DNA of 64,000 bases from Carallia brachiata (GCA_021464245.1 JADCRB010000025.1:630659-694658), one strand, 5' to 3'; positions 42,135 through 54,170 are shown, counted from the first letter of the stretch. Program-made: numbers and translations. The notes: generated from the letters alone by a model not told the origin.

Positions 42135-45100
42135 ATGGAAGGGCACAAAGTCTCCAACTCAATAATCGGCGGTAATCTCAGGCCTGGGTTCAGGTTTTTG
42201 AATCACGCCAAGTGGGTTTCCGCTTCTGCGTTTGGGTTTCACATATCGCTGGCTGCAGCTGCACTCGTGGGCGGCGCTGGTTTGGCTTTGGCTTTACTTA
42301 GATACCCCAAATTACCCAAGAGAGAGAATCCTCTGCAAAAGCGCCGTTTTGTTCCTGGCTTACAAAATCTTGGAAATAATTGCTTCTTGAACGTTATTTT
42401 ACAGGTCTGTTTATCATTATTACTATCTTTCTTGTTGTTGTTTTTTTTTTTTTTTTTTGCAAATTGTTGGCAACTGGGTGTCTGGCTATTTTCTTAGGAC
42501 TCAAGATTTGTTGTCGACATCACTACTGCTATCAGTTGTTTTTTTATACAGGGTTAAAACTGGACTTTCTCTCTCAACACTTTTATTTTTATTTTGTGTG
42601 TGCGTGTGCGTGTGTGTGTGATGTGGAAATTTTCTCAGGCTCTGGCTAGCTGTTCGTATTTCCAGCCTTTTCTTCGAAAGATTATAGAGCAACGTGGATC
42701 ATCAGCCACTGGGGACCTTACCGAAAGCTTGCAGCTTACAGTCTCTTTGGCCGATTTATTAGAAGGTGTGCAAATTGCGAATTTTCATAAACAAAATATT
42801 ATAATGTAATATAGGTTGTTTTGGTGTTTCTTTAGGTCGGATACTTTCATGCCTTACAAATTATTACAGTTGCATCATTGAGCTGAATTATGCATGGATT
42901 TTCCCTTGTTATTCACATTTAACAATCTTGTGTGACCGAGCTCACCAATACTTTAGATGCTTGTGAAAAAGGGCCAGTTACCAGTTATATTAGGCTTCTG
43001 AGTTTCATTTTTTGAGATTGTTTATTGCACTCGGGAGATTTTTTTTTCCTCATTATATATTAGTATCGTAGTCTTCTTTTATTAAAACAATTGCTTATAG
43101 GTATTACCTATCAAGTGTACATATTTTTGGATGAACTTGTCCAACTATAGACAGTTTGGTACGTGTGAATGTGATCATCCAAGTATTCCTTTCTTTATCT
43201 TTTTTTTTTTTTTTTTTTTTCAGAATTATGTGCATTTGGGGAACAGAGAGTTATATTGACTCCACGAAAGGTTATGCTTGCAATGGCTCAATATACTCAA
43301 AGTTTCAATCTAAGGAGCCAACAGGTATGCTTACATCTTTTCAATTTTTTGAAAGAGCAAATTCTTATCTAGTCTTCGATTCATGATCTCTGTGTATGTA
43401 GGATGCTGAAGAAGCATTTCTTCATCTCTTATCCTCTTTACGAGAAGAGTTCTCAGATTGTTATCCTATGAATCAGACAACTATTTTGGACGCTTTAGCT
43501 TCTCCTAGTTTTAGGATACTTGGTCCAAAAGGGGCAAAATCTACAAGGAGCAAGAAAGATGGCAGCAACACTTTCTCGGTCCGTTTGATGGGATTCTTGG
43601 TAGCATTTTAACTTGTCAAAGTTGCTCATCTCAGGTTCATTTCATCCGCATGAAACATTTTTTAATTGTGAGAGGCTTGAATTACTTGTCAATCTGTCTT
43701 TAATCTTGCATGGACATGAAAGCAATTGTGCTATATTTGGGATGTGTGAAAATTATTAATGTTAGGGTGCGTGCTCGCATGTTTGTTAGTTGAAAACATT
43801 TGTGGATGATTGTCTCCTAAGATAAACCTCACACTGTTTTATTTTCTTGCTTGTGCACCGTACAGCCTACTTTTTGATATTATCTTCATTTTTAAGCTCC
43901 TTGGTGTATATTATGCTATCGGTATTCTGCAGATTTCGCTGAATTTTCAATTTTTTCATAGCTTGCCACTTCTGCCATTGCTTCAACATGGTGTCAACAT
44001 TGTACGTTAAATGAAGGTTTTGATATTTGGTATTGCAAATATCAATCCTTTGACTTGAATTCCCCTCTTTTCTGTTGTTCTTTGCACTAAATGTGGCTAT
44101 GTTCTGTTTTACATTTTTTGGGTGCCTGAAAAATAGGTGGCTGGTTGTTCCTTGGAGGATTGCCTGAAGCAGTTTGTTGTTGCTGAACAAGTTGAGAATT
44201 ACAGTTGCAGCCACTGCTGGCACATTGCTGCTATAAAATATTTGTCTGTAAGGGGAGCATCTGAGGTACATCCCTTGTTTGCAAGTTTTTCTTCTTCAGG
44301 CTCATTGGCAAAAGTTAGCCTGATGGCAGGTATCGTTGACATGGTGCATGTGCTGAGGTTCTAGTGATGTGCATCTGTCTCTCTTCCACCAAGGAAAACC
44401 TTCATATGTCCTGTTATCCGATAGAAGTCCATGGCACAAAATTTAAAACATGGAAGATCCGCAGTCCACAGATTTGGCATTATCCAAGTCACAGTAGTGA
44501 ATAATTAAACTTGGGGCATGTGCCTTCTCCACATATTGTTGTCTTGTTCTTTCATACATAATTTCATCAATGTACGTTAATCGTCACCTTTTTCCTGTTC
44601 TCTTATTTCCCGGCCTTTTTGTTTGGCTTTTGACTGCCATGGTCTGATTTGGATTGGCCAGTAGCTCGTCAATTTTTCAATTTTGTTTTCAATTCATTCC
44701 AATTGAATGTTATGTTCGTATGCGTATACATATTCGTGTAAGTAAACTAATTAACTAACCCTAACACCATGTTCTGTATCTTATTTTGACTCCGTTTTAG
44801 ATGGAGATTGAAAAACTCAAGAGATGTAGCAAGCAAGATTTTTGTGGATGCCAAAGTCTAAAATGCCTTGAAAGTCTACCATGGTCAAAAATATTTTCAC
44901 GCACTCTGAAGCAACTAAGTATTGCTCGCTCTCCTAAGGTATGCATTTTAGACTCTAGTCTCTGAATTTGTTGTACAGGATCCTAGACAGTCTAGAACCC
45001 TAGCAGGTATCATCACATTGTGAAAAAGCTGCTGTGTTAGGTGCTTACAGAAATAATTACTGCCAACTGCACTTGCAAATAGGGTACTTGACTTTTTATT

Positions 45101-46798
45101 ATTTGAGAACCAATTTCTTGCCCTGAGGGTAATCCTGTGATACGACAACAATTCATGTATTTGCAGATTCTTTGCATTCATGTGCAACGTGTTTCAGTAA
45201 ACCAGTATGGAGACCTAGTCAAACTTCAGGTACTTGGATTTCGGGGATTTTGTTGTCTCATTTTCGGACTTCCCCTATGTTTGTCAGGGATATTTCTGAT
45301 TCAAAGTATCTCTTTCTAAAATTGATGGAGTGGAAAGTACATTGAAATCTAAGACAAATATATTGTAATCTAAACTACTTTATCTGATTATGGTAGGGCC
45401 ATATCAGTTTTCCATCAATTTTGGACCTGCTTCCGTTTACGTTGGATGAGATGCAATGTCAACAACCAAGCACTCTTCCAATCCCTTTTAAAGGGCAATC
45501 TAACTCAAGAATGCCACATTACCTTTATGGACAAAATCTTAGCTCAGAAAGACTTTATGCAGACAAATTTGGTTGCATTGAGAATGTGGAATCCTTAATG
45601 GGAGACTCCAACTTGCCTCAAACCAAAGCATCTTCCCACAATTTGTGTACGGATGTTGGCTTGACGGCTGATTCTAAGGTAGGCCAAAGGATTACTGGTA
45701 TGGATGTGCTAATTTAAGCTTTCCATGATATGTTTTTAATATTTTTTGGAGTATATGCTCGTACAATTGCTTGTGTGGAATTAGGAGGTGAGCTAGGCAC
45801 ATGGGTTGAGTCAAGGCAACAGTTGATAGACATTTTTGTGGATATTCTATGTAGAATTATGTCTCCATCTGCTGTAACCTCCAAATCCTGGCACATGTTA
45901 ACTTATGCTACTAGACTTGCTTTAGAATTATCCCCACCTTTGAGGAGGAACTATCCCTTTATATTGTGACTAAAGCGTTTTTGCACTTGTTGACAAGCAA
46001 ATTGAATTTCTGTTCCTGCAAACATTTTTTTTTCCCTCCTTATCTCCGTCTCCTCCCCCCCACCCCCCAAAAAAAAACCACCCCCCCACACACACTCGCA
46101 CAAACACCCCAAGTCCCAGTCAAAATTTCTATTGACCTTTGATGATTGTATTAGGATTAGCTTGTCGCATGTGTACAAATTATTTGTGAGTTATCTTGAA
46201 TGTTTACCTGTAATTTATTTTTCAGAAACAATTTCGCTTGGTTTGTTGGCTGTATCTTTATTGTGGTTTTCTATTTACAACCCAAATAGCTTCACCTTGG
46301 GTTGGCATTTGGTGAACACGTAACTTTAATTTCAGTCTTTTAAAATTTGTTGCCATGATTATCACTTGAGCTCAAATTATAATATGTGAAGATATTGAAG
46401 CAAATACTTTGTGTTAATTTGTATAAGTTGGAAAACATTGCTATCTTGGATTCCTACACTGGGTTTGGGCCCATCATTGGCCTCTGAGGTGGTTAGCCAC
46501 TTAATATTTGGAGTCACTTTGGCAGTTAAATTTGGCTGGCCGGGCAGTTCCTGCAAAACCACATGCATATCGCCTTGTTTCTGTTGTGGAACACTTTGGG
46601 AGAGCTGGGGGCGGACATTACATGGTTTACAGAGGCATGAGAACTAATTCAAACGAGGAATGTCCTGAGGACAATTACAACCCTTCCCTTATGCAGTGGT
46701 TTTGTATTTCTGATTCTGAAGTGTACAGTGTTTCAGAGAAGGATGTTCTAGCTGCAGAAGCTAGTTTGCTCTTCTACGAGAGAACTCTAGAAGGCTGA
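42135..46798 (+). CDS. UBP27: Ubiquitin carboxyl-terminal hydrolase 27-like protein, with an exon 4 frameshift
   Basis: A USP-family cysteine protease that removes ubiquitin. Arabidopsis UBP27 is anchored in the mitochondrial outer membrane and affects mitochondrial morphology. Exons: 42135-42404, 42639-42765, 43224-43324, 43402-43634, 43933-44001, 44137-44265, 44801-44938, 45167-45229, 45397-45678, 46526-46798. An N-terminal hydrophobic segment (about residues 33-55) precedes the Cys box NLGNNCFLNVILQ (catalytic C83). The His box GGGHYMVYRG is near residue 502. Zinc-type cysteines (CSHC) are in exon 6. Exon 4 is 233 bp. At CCAAAAGGGGC (about 43527-43537) the frame slips; one extra base gives KRGKIYKEQERWQQHFLGP, and all ten exons then close at about 561 codons. 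As written the protein would end at SVRLMGFLVAF. This is either a null allele or pseudogenisation, or a sequence error. Confidence 0.9.
46040..46095. repeat. C-rich tract in UBP27 intron 9
   Basis: CTCCCCCCCACCCCCCA, then A9, then CCACCCCCCCACACACACT. Four or more C-runs close together mean the opposite strand has a G-quadruplex-capable motif. It lies inside the last intron of UBP27. Confidence 0.85.
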
Positions 46799-48127
46799 AA
46801 AGTTACGCATGCTACACTTGTCATGGTTCTGGAAGGCTTTACTATAACATTTCTTAAGCTGATTTTTCTGTTGCAGAACTAAGGGAGGACTTTATTGCAT
46901 TGCATCACAGGGGCCCAATTTCAACTTGAATAGAATTGGTGTGCAAGGCAATATGGAATTGAACCATATGTCTCTTGGACTGAAAGCTTTAATTCGATGC
47001 TGTTATGGGATTCACTTCATGCATGTAGGAGAGGCAATGTGTCCACAAATAGTTCATCTTTTACGTTTGAAACTGGGAGGTTACAAGTTAGGTACATGTT
47101 TTGTGAAACCTCTTGAGATCTTGGAGGGTTAATTTGAGACTTATGGAAGGTAATTCATTCTCAGATGGTTGTTGGTTCATTTTATTTTCTTGTCGATTAT
47201 GGAGTGACGTATCTTCTATTTGTTTTCCGATTGTTGCATTATCCTTTTTTGTTTTGTTTTGTTTTTTTTTTTTTTTTTGGGATTTGAAGGAAAAGATTAA
47301 AAAAAGAAAATGGTATTGATAAAGAAATTCGTTAGGTCCACCTGTAGTCGAAATAGCAAATAATAAACTGTAATAGCTTTTACGACTCCAAGTTAGAAAA
47401 AATCGTCAGTAGCTCGTGCGAGGCAAGACAATAATGGCCAGAGATTTGCCGTGGGCCGACGGCCAGACAATGCTAAGATAGCAGTTAAAAGGACTTGGAG
47501 CGCACAATGTGCGAACGTGTTCGGCCTTCCTGCCGTGCAAAGTTCGGACATCTCTCTTCTGAAGGATGTGCTTGAATGTTAAACTTCTTTAGTCTTAGAA
47601 GTTCTATTAACGTAACAACCATCGTGAAGCAACTCCAGATGTAGTCCAAGGGCATCTATTTTTAGACCAATTTGTAAAACTAGATTACTTGTCACTCCAT
47701 TGCGTGTCTTTAATTTTCTTTTTAAGCCAGACTGGCGTTTTTGCTTTGTGGTGTATATCTGTAGTAGTTCACACGGTTTTTCTATACTTTTTTTTTTTTT
47801 TTTTTGGGACGTATGATACGAACTACATCATAAGCTAGCGTTTGCACGGAGTCAAAATGCCATCATCAGTTAACAAAAACAAGATGATCATCATTATGTG
47901 GACATCGTGGGCAGGAAGTTCACCTACATTATTGGAAATTCTAGGCTTCAATGTTTGATAGATATTTGTTGCCTTCCATTGAACTGATTTGCTCTTTTAC
48001 TTTCATTCTTCCTTTATTTCCTTTTTTCTGTATTTTGAGTTGTGGTTGCTGCAACGCCTTGTAAGCCCACCGTCCCCTCTATTTACCTTGGCCTTTTAGT
48101 TTTCCCACATTATTTTTCATTAAATTC

Positions 48128-48169
<42 letters not shown>

Positions 48170-49835
48170 TTTTTGACAACCCATGCAAATATATGCCATC
48201 TATGTCACCGACAGCGTAACGCTGTCTACTGTAGTTTTGGACGGTCCCAGCAATTGTGTCCATGATTCTATCTTAATTCTACTACACCCATTGCCCATAT
48301 ATTTGAACAACACTTAATTACTCTTTTGAATCGGTATAAAATCGTTCAAGGCTGCAAATCCAAAAGAGAAACCAAGAAAGCGAGAATCTACTCGAAAAGG
48401 ACCAAACAGACTACATTTTGAAGTTTCAAGATGAACATGGTGATGGGTATACAAAATTTACAAGTGTAGATATTACTCTGTGCAGTGCTCTCTACACCGC
48501 AGAAAAAGCGTAGCATCCTTTCCGCCTTATAGTTTCTTTGTGAATTATACAATATGTCTATCCTCCTATGAAAAGCATGGAAGCTCAAATATATATAGAA
48601 TTGTTAGTCTTATTGAGATGGGATGCTCCACCCAATTATAAGAGAAGTTTGAGGGAATTGAAACTCTCTTCTTACCACTGAGAAATTACCAAAATTTTTT
48701 GGTAACTATATCGAGTCTGCATTAATAAGTATGAATAGATGCTCTCGGTAAATTGACTTACACTTCATAACTTCTTTAATTTTGTAAAGAACAGAAAACG
48801 AAAAATTCTCCATTAATTCTCCGTAAATAAGGAATCTTGTCCCATAAACATAAGGTGTTGTCTACTTTTGTGACACCGCATAAATTGTGAGGAAGGCCTG
48901 ATTTGTTGGTGATCAATCTACTACTTGTATCTCAAGGTATTTAAGGACAACTATATTCTTTTTCGTTTTCTAAAATTAGTATCAGGGCTATTTTAGACTG
49001 ATTTTGGCAATTAAAGTTTACCTGTCTTGCATCTCCATACCCCCAAATTGATTATTGGCTTCCTCTAGCTTACCAACTATTGCTTGCGCACAACCTAGGA
49101 AACATCTTTATTCTTACGAGCTTCAAACCAAGAAATCTAGGCTATGCTATATTTCATTGTTGGTCACCTACTGTCACGTGTCAATTAACACAATTTTGCT
49201 TACAGTTACAGTAAAATATGGGAAAATAATATTTTTATTTTGAGTAGTGTGTGAAGAGAATATGAAATTTGGAAGAAAGGGAAAATAAAATAAAAAAAAT
49301 TTGAATTCAGTAGCACATTCAAAAGTTTGCGAGAATATGGTCCAATTGAGGCTCTATGGCCACTCTTTTCTTTATTTGTGTTTTACATCCTTTCTAAATT
49401 TCTACCCATGGTATCTTTCCCTTCACTAATTATGCAAAGTACTCCTTGAAGGTGTTCGAGTTAATTAGATGTTGAAAGTCCTTGCTATCGATAATGGCCA
49501 AAATTAGCGCACCGCCGGTCAAAGCATCATTGACCACAATAGGATCTATACAATTTCGCGCTCACTTGTTCGAGGGTCATTTTGGCTGGGCAGGATTTTC
49601 CTGAGAATATAATCAGCTTCCCTAAAGTATCTTGGAGGCATTTCTTTTTTCTTTTTTTTTTTTGATGTGCCTGCATCATCTGTCTTTGATATAATTAATG
49701 TGGCAAATAGTTCTTAACCTTTTTTCCTGAATAAGATTTCTTTGCTCTTACCTGAATTTTGCCCATTCTGCTTTATAAAGCTATATTTCTTTAAAATCCT
49801 CAGTGATGGAATTTCTAATTAAACTGAAAGAACTA
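46799..49835. other. UBP27 3' region and intergenic sequence
   Basis: The first 300-500 bp probably contain the UBP27 3'UTR. Two open stretches (46926-47132, 47113-47319) have no recognisable features. T-rich runs at 47262-47278, 47788-47806 and 48129-48168 (T40) occur. The rest (48200-49835) is ordinary AT-rich sequence with no gene that I can support. Confidence 0.5.
48129..48168. repeat. Run of 40 thymines
   Basis: An uninterrupted T40 homopolymer lies 1.3 kb after the UBP27 stop codon. No SINE or LINE body was recognised next to it that would explain it as a poly(A) tail. Confidence 0.95.
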
Positions 49836-50565
49836 TGTAACGCCCTGGTGTCCCTGGCGTCAAACGTCAGAATCTTTCATTTATTTCTTTTCCTTTTTAT
49901 TCATGTGTATATTTCTTTTTGGTGTCATCTTACGTGTGATACTTTTTTTTTTGGTCAAACCATGAGAATCGCAAATTACACAAGCTCACTCTCTTTTATT
50001 TATTTCACATAGTCGCATTTGTACAAACAACAAATTGAGAAAACGGGGCGGGGAGTCTATACACTGGAGGACGCCGGTCAACACACTCTTACCTATGTCA
50101 CTACTCTGTCCTTCCACTGTATAGGCCATACAGGCCGCTATTCTCACCCCATTCTCTGTACATATTTACAATAGGATACATGTTTTAGGCATTCGGAGGG
50201 CCACGGAAGGACGGCCCCTTCAAAACTCAACGTTTACCAACGGGAATCCCTCGACAAACTCCCAGTTAATCTCTAAAATGCAGAACACTGGGGCTGATTC
50301 TGCTTCCGCATCAAGTACTACTACCTTGAATCCTTGGGCTCAATGACAAGTCGACATTGTGAGGTCTATGTCTTGTCATTACAAGGCTAGTGAGTACGAT
50401 AAATACTCAGCGAGTAAAGTCTGGATGAAATGTGATGCTCTTGCCATGCAACATTTATGTGGTACAAAAGTTTATCGTTCATTTTTTTTTCCCGTGACTT
50501 TCTTACGTGCCATTTTCACTCGTCCGTTCACCACACATGTTGGGAATCCCAGGCAGGGCGCTACA
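49836..50565 (+). repeat. Gypsy LTR
   Basis: 730 bp with near-perfect inverted ends: TGTAACGCCC at the start and GGGCGCTACA at the end. TGTAACGCCC-type starts are common among plant Ty3/gypsy LTRs. The 3' half is unusually GC-rich for this region. Confidence 0.75.
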
Positions 50566-50572
50566 GTATTAG

Positions 50573-50589
50573 TGGTATCAAAGTAGGTC
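50573..50589 (+). promoter_or_regulatory. Primer-binding site of the gypsy element
   Basis: TGGTATCAAAGTAGGTC lies 7 bp after the LTR end. It closely resembles the TGGTATCAGAGC sequence complementary to the 3' end of plant initiator methionyl-tRNA, the usual primer for plant LTR retrotransposons. Confidence 0.75.
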
Positions 50590-50682
50590 TAGTTGAATGG
50601 GCACTTAGACAACTTGCGATGACTTGCAGGTACTCGCTAACAAGTACGTGGATGTATTGAAAGGTGTGCTATGTTTAAGTTT

Positions 50683-51685
50683 GGTTTAAAATAAAATTTT
50701 ACTCTTCACATTTAACGGTTTCTACTGTTTTACTTTCGTCGTTTCTTTTTTTATCAAATTATGCCCTCTAACTTTTTTCCATCAACTATTTATACCCTTT
50801 GTCATTAGTCAACCGTTAGTCAACTGCCACGTTAATTTTTTATAACAAGTCAGTCTGTCACGTCGCCAAATCAGCATGACACATCAGTAAATTCATTAAT
50901 GTAGCATATTCTGAAAATCAAATTTTTTTTTTCATTTTGTTAATTTATAGTTTCTAGTTTTTTTTCTAAAAAATCATAATTTTAATTTTTTAACTAAAAA
51001 ATAATATTTTCTAAAAAGTCATAGTTTTGATTTTTTTAACCAAAAAAATAATATTTTCTAAAAAATAATTTTAATTGCTAAAATTAAATATTTTATATGA
51101 TTTTCTTTTTTTCACGATTAATAAAAATGACTTTGCATTTTTTAAAATTTTGTACTTTTAGTTTTCAAAAACAAAAAAGAAAAAAAAAACCCTAAAAATG
51201 ATTTTGCATTTTTTTTTGGAAAATTTATACTTTTAGTTTTTAAAAACAACAAAAAAAATCCTAAATGATTATGATTTTTAAAAAAAAAAAGAAAATTGTC
51301 TTTTAAAAAGTAAAATTGTCTTTTAAAAAGACAATTTTACTTTTTTATGTTTTTTAAAAAAGTAAAATTATGATTTTTTTTATAAAGAAAATTGTATTTT
51401 CCTTTTTTATCATATTACAAGTATAAATTAACAAAATGAAAAAAAAATTGATTTTCAGAATATGCCACATCAGCAAATTTGTTGATGTGGCATGCTGACG
51501 TGGTGACGTGGCAGGCTGACCTGTCATAAAAAGCTAACGTGGCAGTTAACTAACAGTTAACTAATGACAAATGATATAAATAGTTGACGGAAAAAAGTTA
51601 TAGGGTATAATCCAACAAAAAAAAAACGATAAGGGCAAAACGACAAAAATCGTTAAATGTGAAGGGTAAAATCTTGTTTTAAGCC
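50683..51685. mobile_element. Non-autonomous Mutator-like element with about 245-bp terminal inverted repeats
   Basis: The element is flanked by a perfect 9-bp direct repeat TTTAAGTTT (50674-50682 and 51686-51694), the length typical of Mutator-like transposons. The terminal inverted repeats (50683 to about 50930; about 51440 to 51685) align over their full length, beginning GG(C/T)TTAAAA(T/C)AA(A/G)ATTTTAC and including CTTCACATTTAACG and GCCACGTTA. The interior is AT-rich and made of imperfect repeats (TAATATTTTCTAAAAA). No transposase or captured gene is seen. It sits in the leader of the gypsy fragment and is therefore the younger insertion. Confidence 0.85.
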
Positions 51686-52108
51686 TTTAAGTTTTGATGC
51701 TTGTATGTGTTAACTATACATGGAATCGTCATGCTTAAGTGCTATTATATGTGTTAAATGCTATGTGAGAATTTTCATGTTGGTTAGCCTCTATGTGTGG
51801 ATTAATTTATTGTGTTGTGAACGCCTACGCATGAACATTTTTATACATACAACATGTTTTAGTAGTGAAGCAAGGATTTGGGGTATTAGATTATAATGCC
51901 TCGAACTAGAAGGGAAGGCAGTAACAGGTTGGAAAATATGAAGGAAAGGATAATATGAATAATGGAGCAATAGAATCGAAAACTGTTAGCTATACAAGAG
52001 AACCAATGGCAGCATTGTACTTATCCACCTTGACCTCCTACCACTCAGGTAAGGTTAGACATGTATGAACAATTCTTTGACGAAGCCAAAGAAAACTAGG
52101 ATTTGATA

Positions 52109-52197
52109 CGAGTTGGTCACTTTAATAATTAAGAAAATTAGGATCGGTGAACCGGTCCCGAGTTAACCGAGTTGGTCACTTTAATAATTAAGAAAAA
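52109..52197 (+). repeat. Direct repeat with 59-bp offset
   Basis: The 29-bp sequence beginning CGAGTTGGTCACTTTAATAA occurs at 52109-52137 and again at 52168-52196. The intervening 30 bp include the MITE motif GAACCGGTCCC. It could be a duplication made by the nested SINE insertion or a slipped local duplication. Confidence 0.85.
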
Positions 52198-52685
52198 ATT
52201 TCACACAACTTTGTAGAACTTAGTTTTCGAACTCCTGACCTCCAATATGAAAAGTAAGTCTCGTACCACTAGACCAACTTATAACTTGTTGTGATCCTTT
52301 TTTTTTTTTTTTTACTTATTATTTTCTCAAATGTCTCATATAATACACATACTATCTTATGTACATTATAAATTAACACTTACTATATTCTTTTTTTTGT
52401 TAAGATAATTATTAATTTTTTTAAATTGTTAATTCTAACTTATAATAAATTCTAAATCATATATTTTAAATTCATAAATGTAAGTATTTTAATACATACA
52501 TATATATTATAATATTACATTTTACATATAAATTTTGATGTATAATATATATAAATATTTTTTTATATATTTAATATTAAATACCGGTTTTACCGGTTCA
52601 ATTTCCGGTTAAACTGGTTGAACCAGTTGGACCTTGAACTACTAAACTTTCCGGTTCAATGTCCGGTCCGGTTCTTACAACATTG
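52140..52685. mobile_element. hAT-type MITE, GGTT/AACC-rich family, copy 2 (inverted)
   Basis: The right end read on the minus strand, AATGTTGTAAGAACCGGACC, then GGTCCAACTGGTTCAACC, matches the left end of copy 1 at 10527 almost base for base. The left part (52140-52170) retains GGATCGGTGAACCGGTC from the other terminus. The middle is disrupted by a tRNA-like SINE unit and AT-rich sequence. The left boundary is uncertain. Confidence 0.65.
52190..52300 (-). mobile_element. tRNA-like SINE head nested in the MITE
   Basis: On the minus strand the sequence contains GTTGGTCTAGTGGTACGAGA (A-box region) and, about 30 nt later, GGTCAGGAGTTCGAAAAC (B-box region). The two are spaced as in tRNA genes, but without a foldable tRNA, so this is a SINE and not a functional tRNA. 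A poly-T stretch (52296-52312) precedes it on the plus strand. Confidence 0.5.
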
Positions 52686-52689
52686 CTTT

Positions 52690-53252
52690 CGAGATGGCCA
52701 AGTAGAGTTAGTAGACCTTCAATTTCTTCCTACAAGGGTACCATGTCAACTTCGGGAAAGACAAGATAGCAGTAAGATGGGTCCCAAAAATAGGTAGAAG
52801 CCTTTGGCAAGGAAATTTGGACATGAGAAAAAGCACACCACTAGAATTTTTGTGACTAATTTGTGTCTGAATGTAATAATACTTAGATTTTTTGCAGTCG
52901 TCGTGATTTTTTTTTGACAAAAAAAGAAATACATCTTATTCTGTTTATTGAAAAAAGTGTTATGGTAATTGCAAAAAATTTAAATGTCATTGTATTGAAA
53001 CACAATTTTGGGCACAAAAGTATCTGATACTGTAACAGTACCCTTTTAGATATTTACAACAAGAGGTGGCCAACATCCCCCATTCCCCATAGGCTCTTCA
53101 AAATGCAATTTTCCATTCATCCATCCAAGCGTCCCGAGTCTGCTTGAGAAAGGAACAGTCAGTTTGCTTGAGTGTATAAGACAACTTTAGGGCTTTTGTT
53201 AGTGTTTGAAAATGTGGTTTGATGTAGTGACAAATATAAATTTACATGCTCT
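52690..53252. other. Intergenic sequence
   Basis: No gene or repeat structure that I can support. Short open frames at 52708-52934 (minus) lack recognisable features. Confidence 0.5.
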
Positions 53253-53415
53253 CTTGGAGATACTGTAGTGGTTAAAGTTTATGATCTTTATTTTAAAAGT
53301 TTTAGGTTCAAATTCTAAGAAAAAAGATAAAATTTATGATAAGAGAGAATTACTTTTATTATATAATTTACAGTCCAATAGGTCTTCTAATAGACCAAAA
53401 AATATATATATTTAT
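53253..53415 (+). mobile_element. tRNA-derived SINE-like unit
   Basis: It starts CTTGGAGATACTGTAGTGGT, has an A-box-like TGTAGTGGTTAAAG and a B-box-like AGGTTCAAATTC about 40 nt later, then an A-rich, degenerate body ending near an A/T-rich tail. Layout matches the other SINE-like units in the window. Ends are approximate. Confidence 0.45.
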
Positions 53416-54170
53416 ATCCGCATGCCATGCTAGGATAAGAGAAATAAAAATATAAAGTATTAAGCTGAACATAAACAAGCTTAGATGTAAAAACAAGTTA
53501 GAATAACCTGACTTTCAAAACAATTTATTTTCAGTAGAGCTGCCAAGCTGTCATGACTGTCGAGAAAGTGAAACGCACCGTACAGCAATGGCTTTTGCAA
53601 GAGATAAGGGCCCTGAAGACGGCCCCCAATTTTGTGAAAATGATTCAGGAGTTGCCACCAACAATTTAGCTTTGCAGAGATTGTGCTTTAAAGGGAGAGG
53701 GGTGCCTTTTTGTAAGCAAAGACCCCTTTATCTTTTTTTTTTAACCAATGTGAGACATCCCGCATTCCAGTCCGTGGGATATTGTTTCGCTGAATAAAAG
53801 AACCAAATCAATTTTATATTTGGATCATCGACTTTCCCATCTAACCGCCAGTTTGGTACTGTCTTTAAAACTATGTGCCCAGCGACAACGAGGAGCCAGA
53901 GTGGCTTGGAAAGCAGACATTGCCTAGCAATCTTCTACCCAAGTTGTTGAACAGTTAAAGATCATTGGTCCTCAACAACAAAACATACTAACAGGATACC
54001 TAGTCAACTATGTGTGGAATTTTCCTTTCCTGCCTTTCAATATCTATTAACACTCCATTTTTTTTTCTCTTGATCCGTCTCCAGAAAATATTACCAAGCA
54101 CTGCAAATTACACAAAAAAAGAACCCACACATATTGGGCCTTGGCTGCCTCTTTCCCTAATCACTGTAGA
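53416..54170. other. Intergenic sequence and 3' flank of the PDCD2-like gene
   Basis: An ATG-initiated 69-codon frame at 53588-53797 (+) is not recognised and has no support beyond being open. The last few hundred bases probably contain the 3'UTR of the minus-strand gene that follows. Confidence 0.45.

Larger units (their letters stand above)
49836..52110 (+). mobile_element. 5' fragment of a Ty3/gypsy LTR retrotransposon
   Basis: It comprises an LTR (49836-50565), a primer-binding site, a leader interrupted by a 1-kb Mutator-like element (50683-51685) and the start of a gag-like frame. That frame has ATG at 51896 (MPRTRREGSNRLENMKERI), then stops and PPTTQVRLDMYEQFF. No pol region follows in the window, because the sequence runs into MITE/SINE insertions and then unrelated DNA. 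The family call rests on the LTR end type and PBS and the gag-like start, so it is moderate. Confidence 0.65.

Noticed and set aside
52225..52290. Possible tRNA gene (A and B boxes on the minus strand)
   Set aside because: The internal promoter boxes are present, but the acceptor and anticodon stems do not fold; better explained as a tRNA-derived SINE head.
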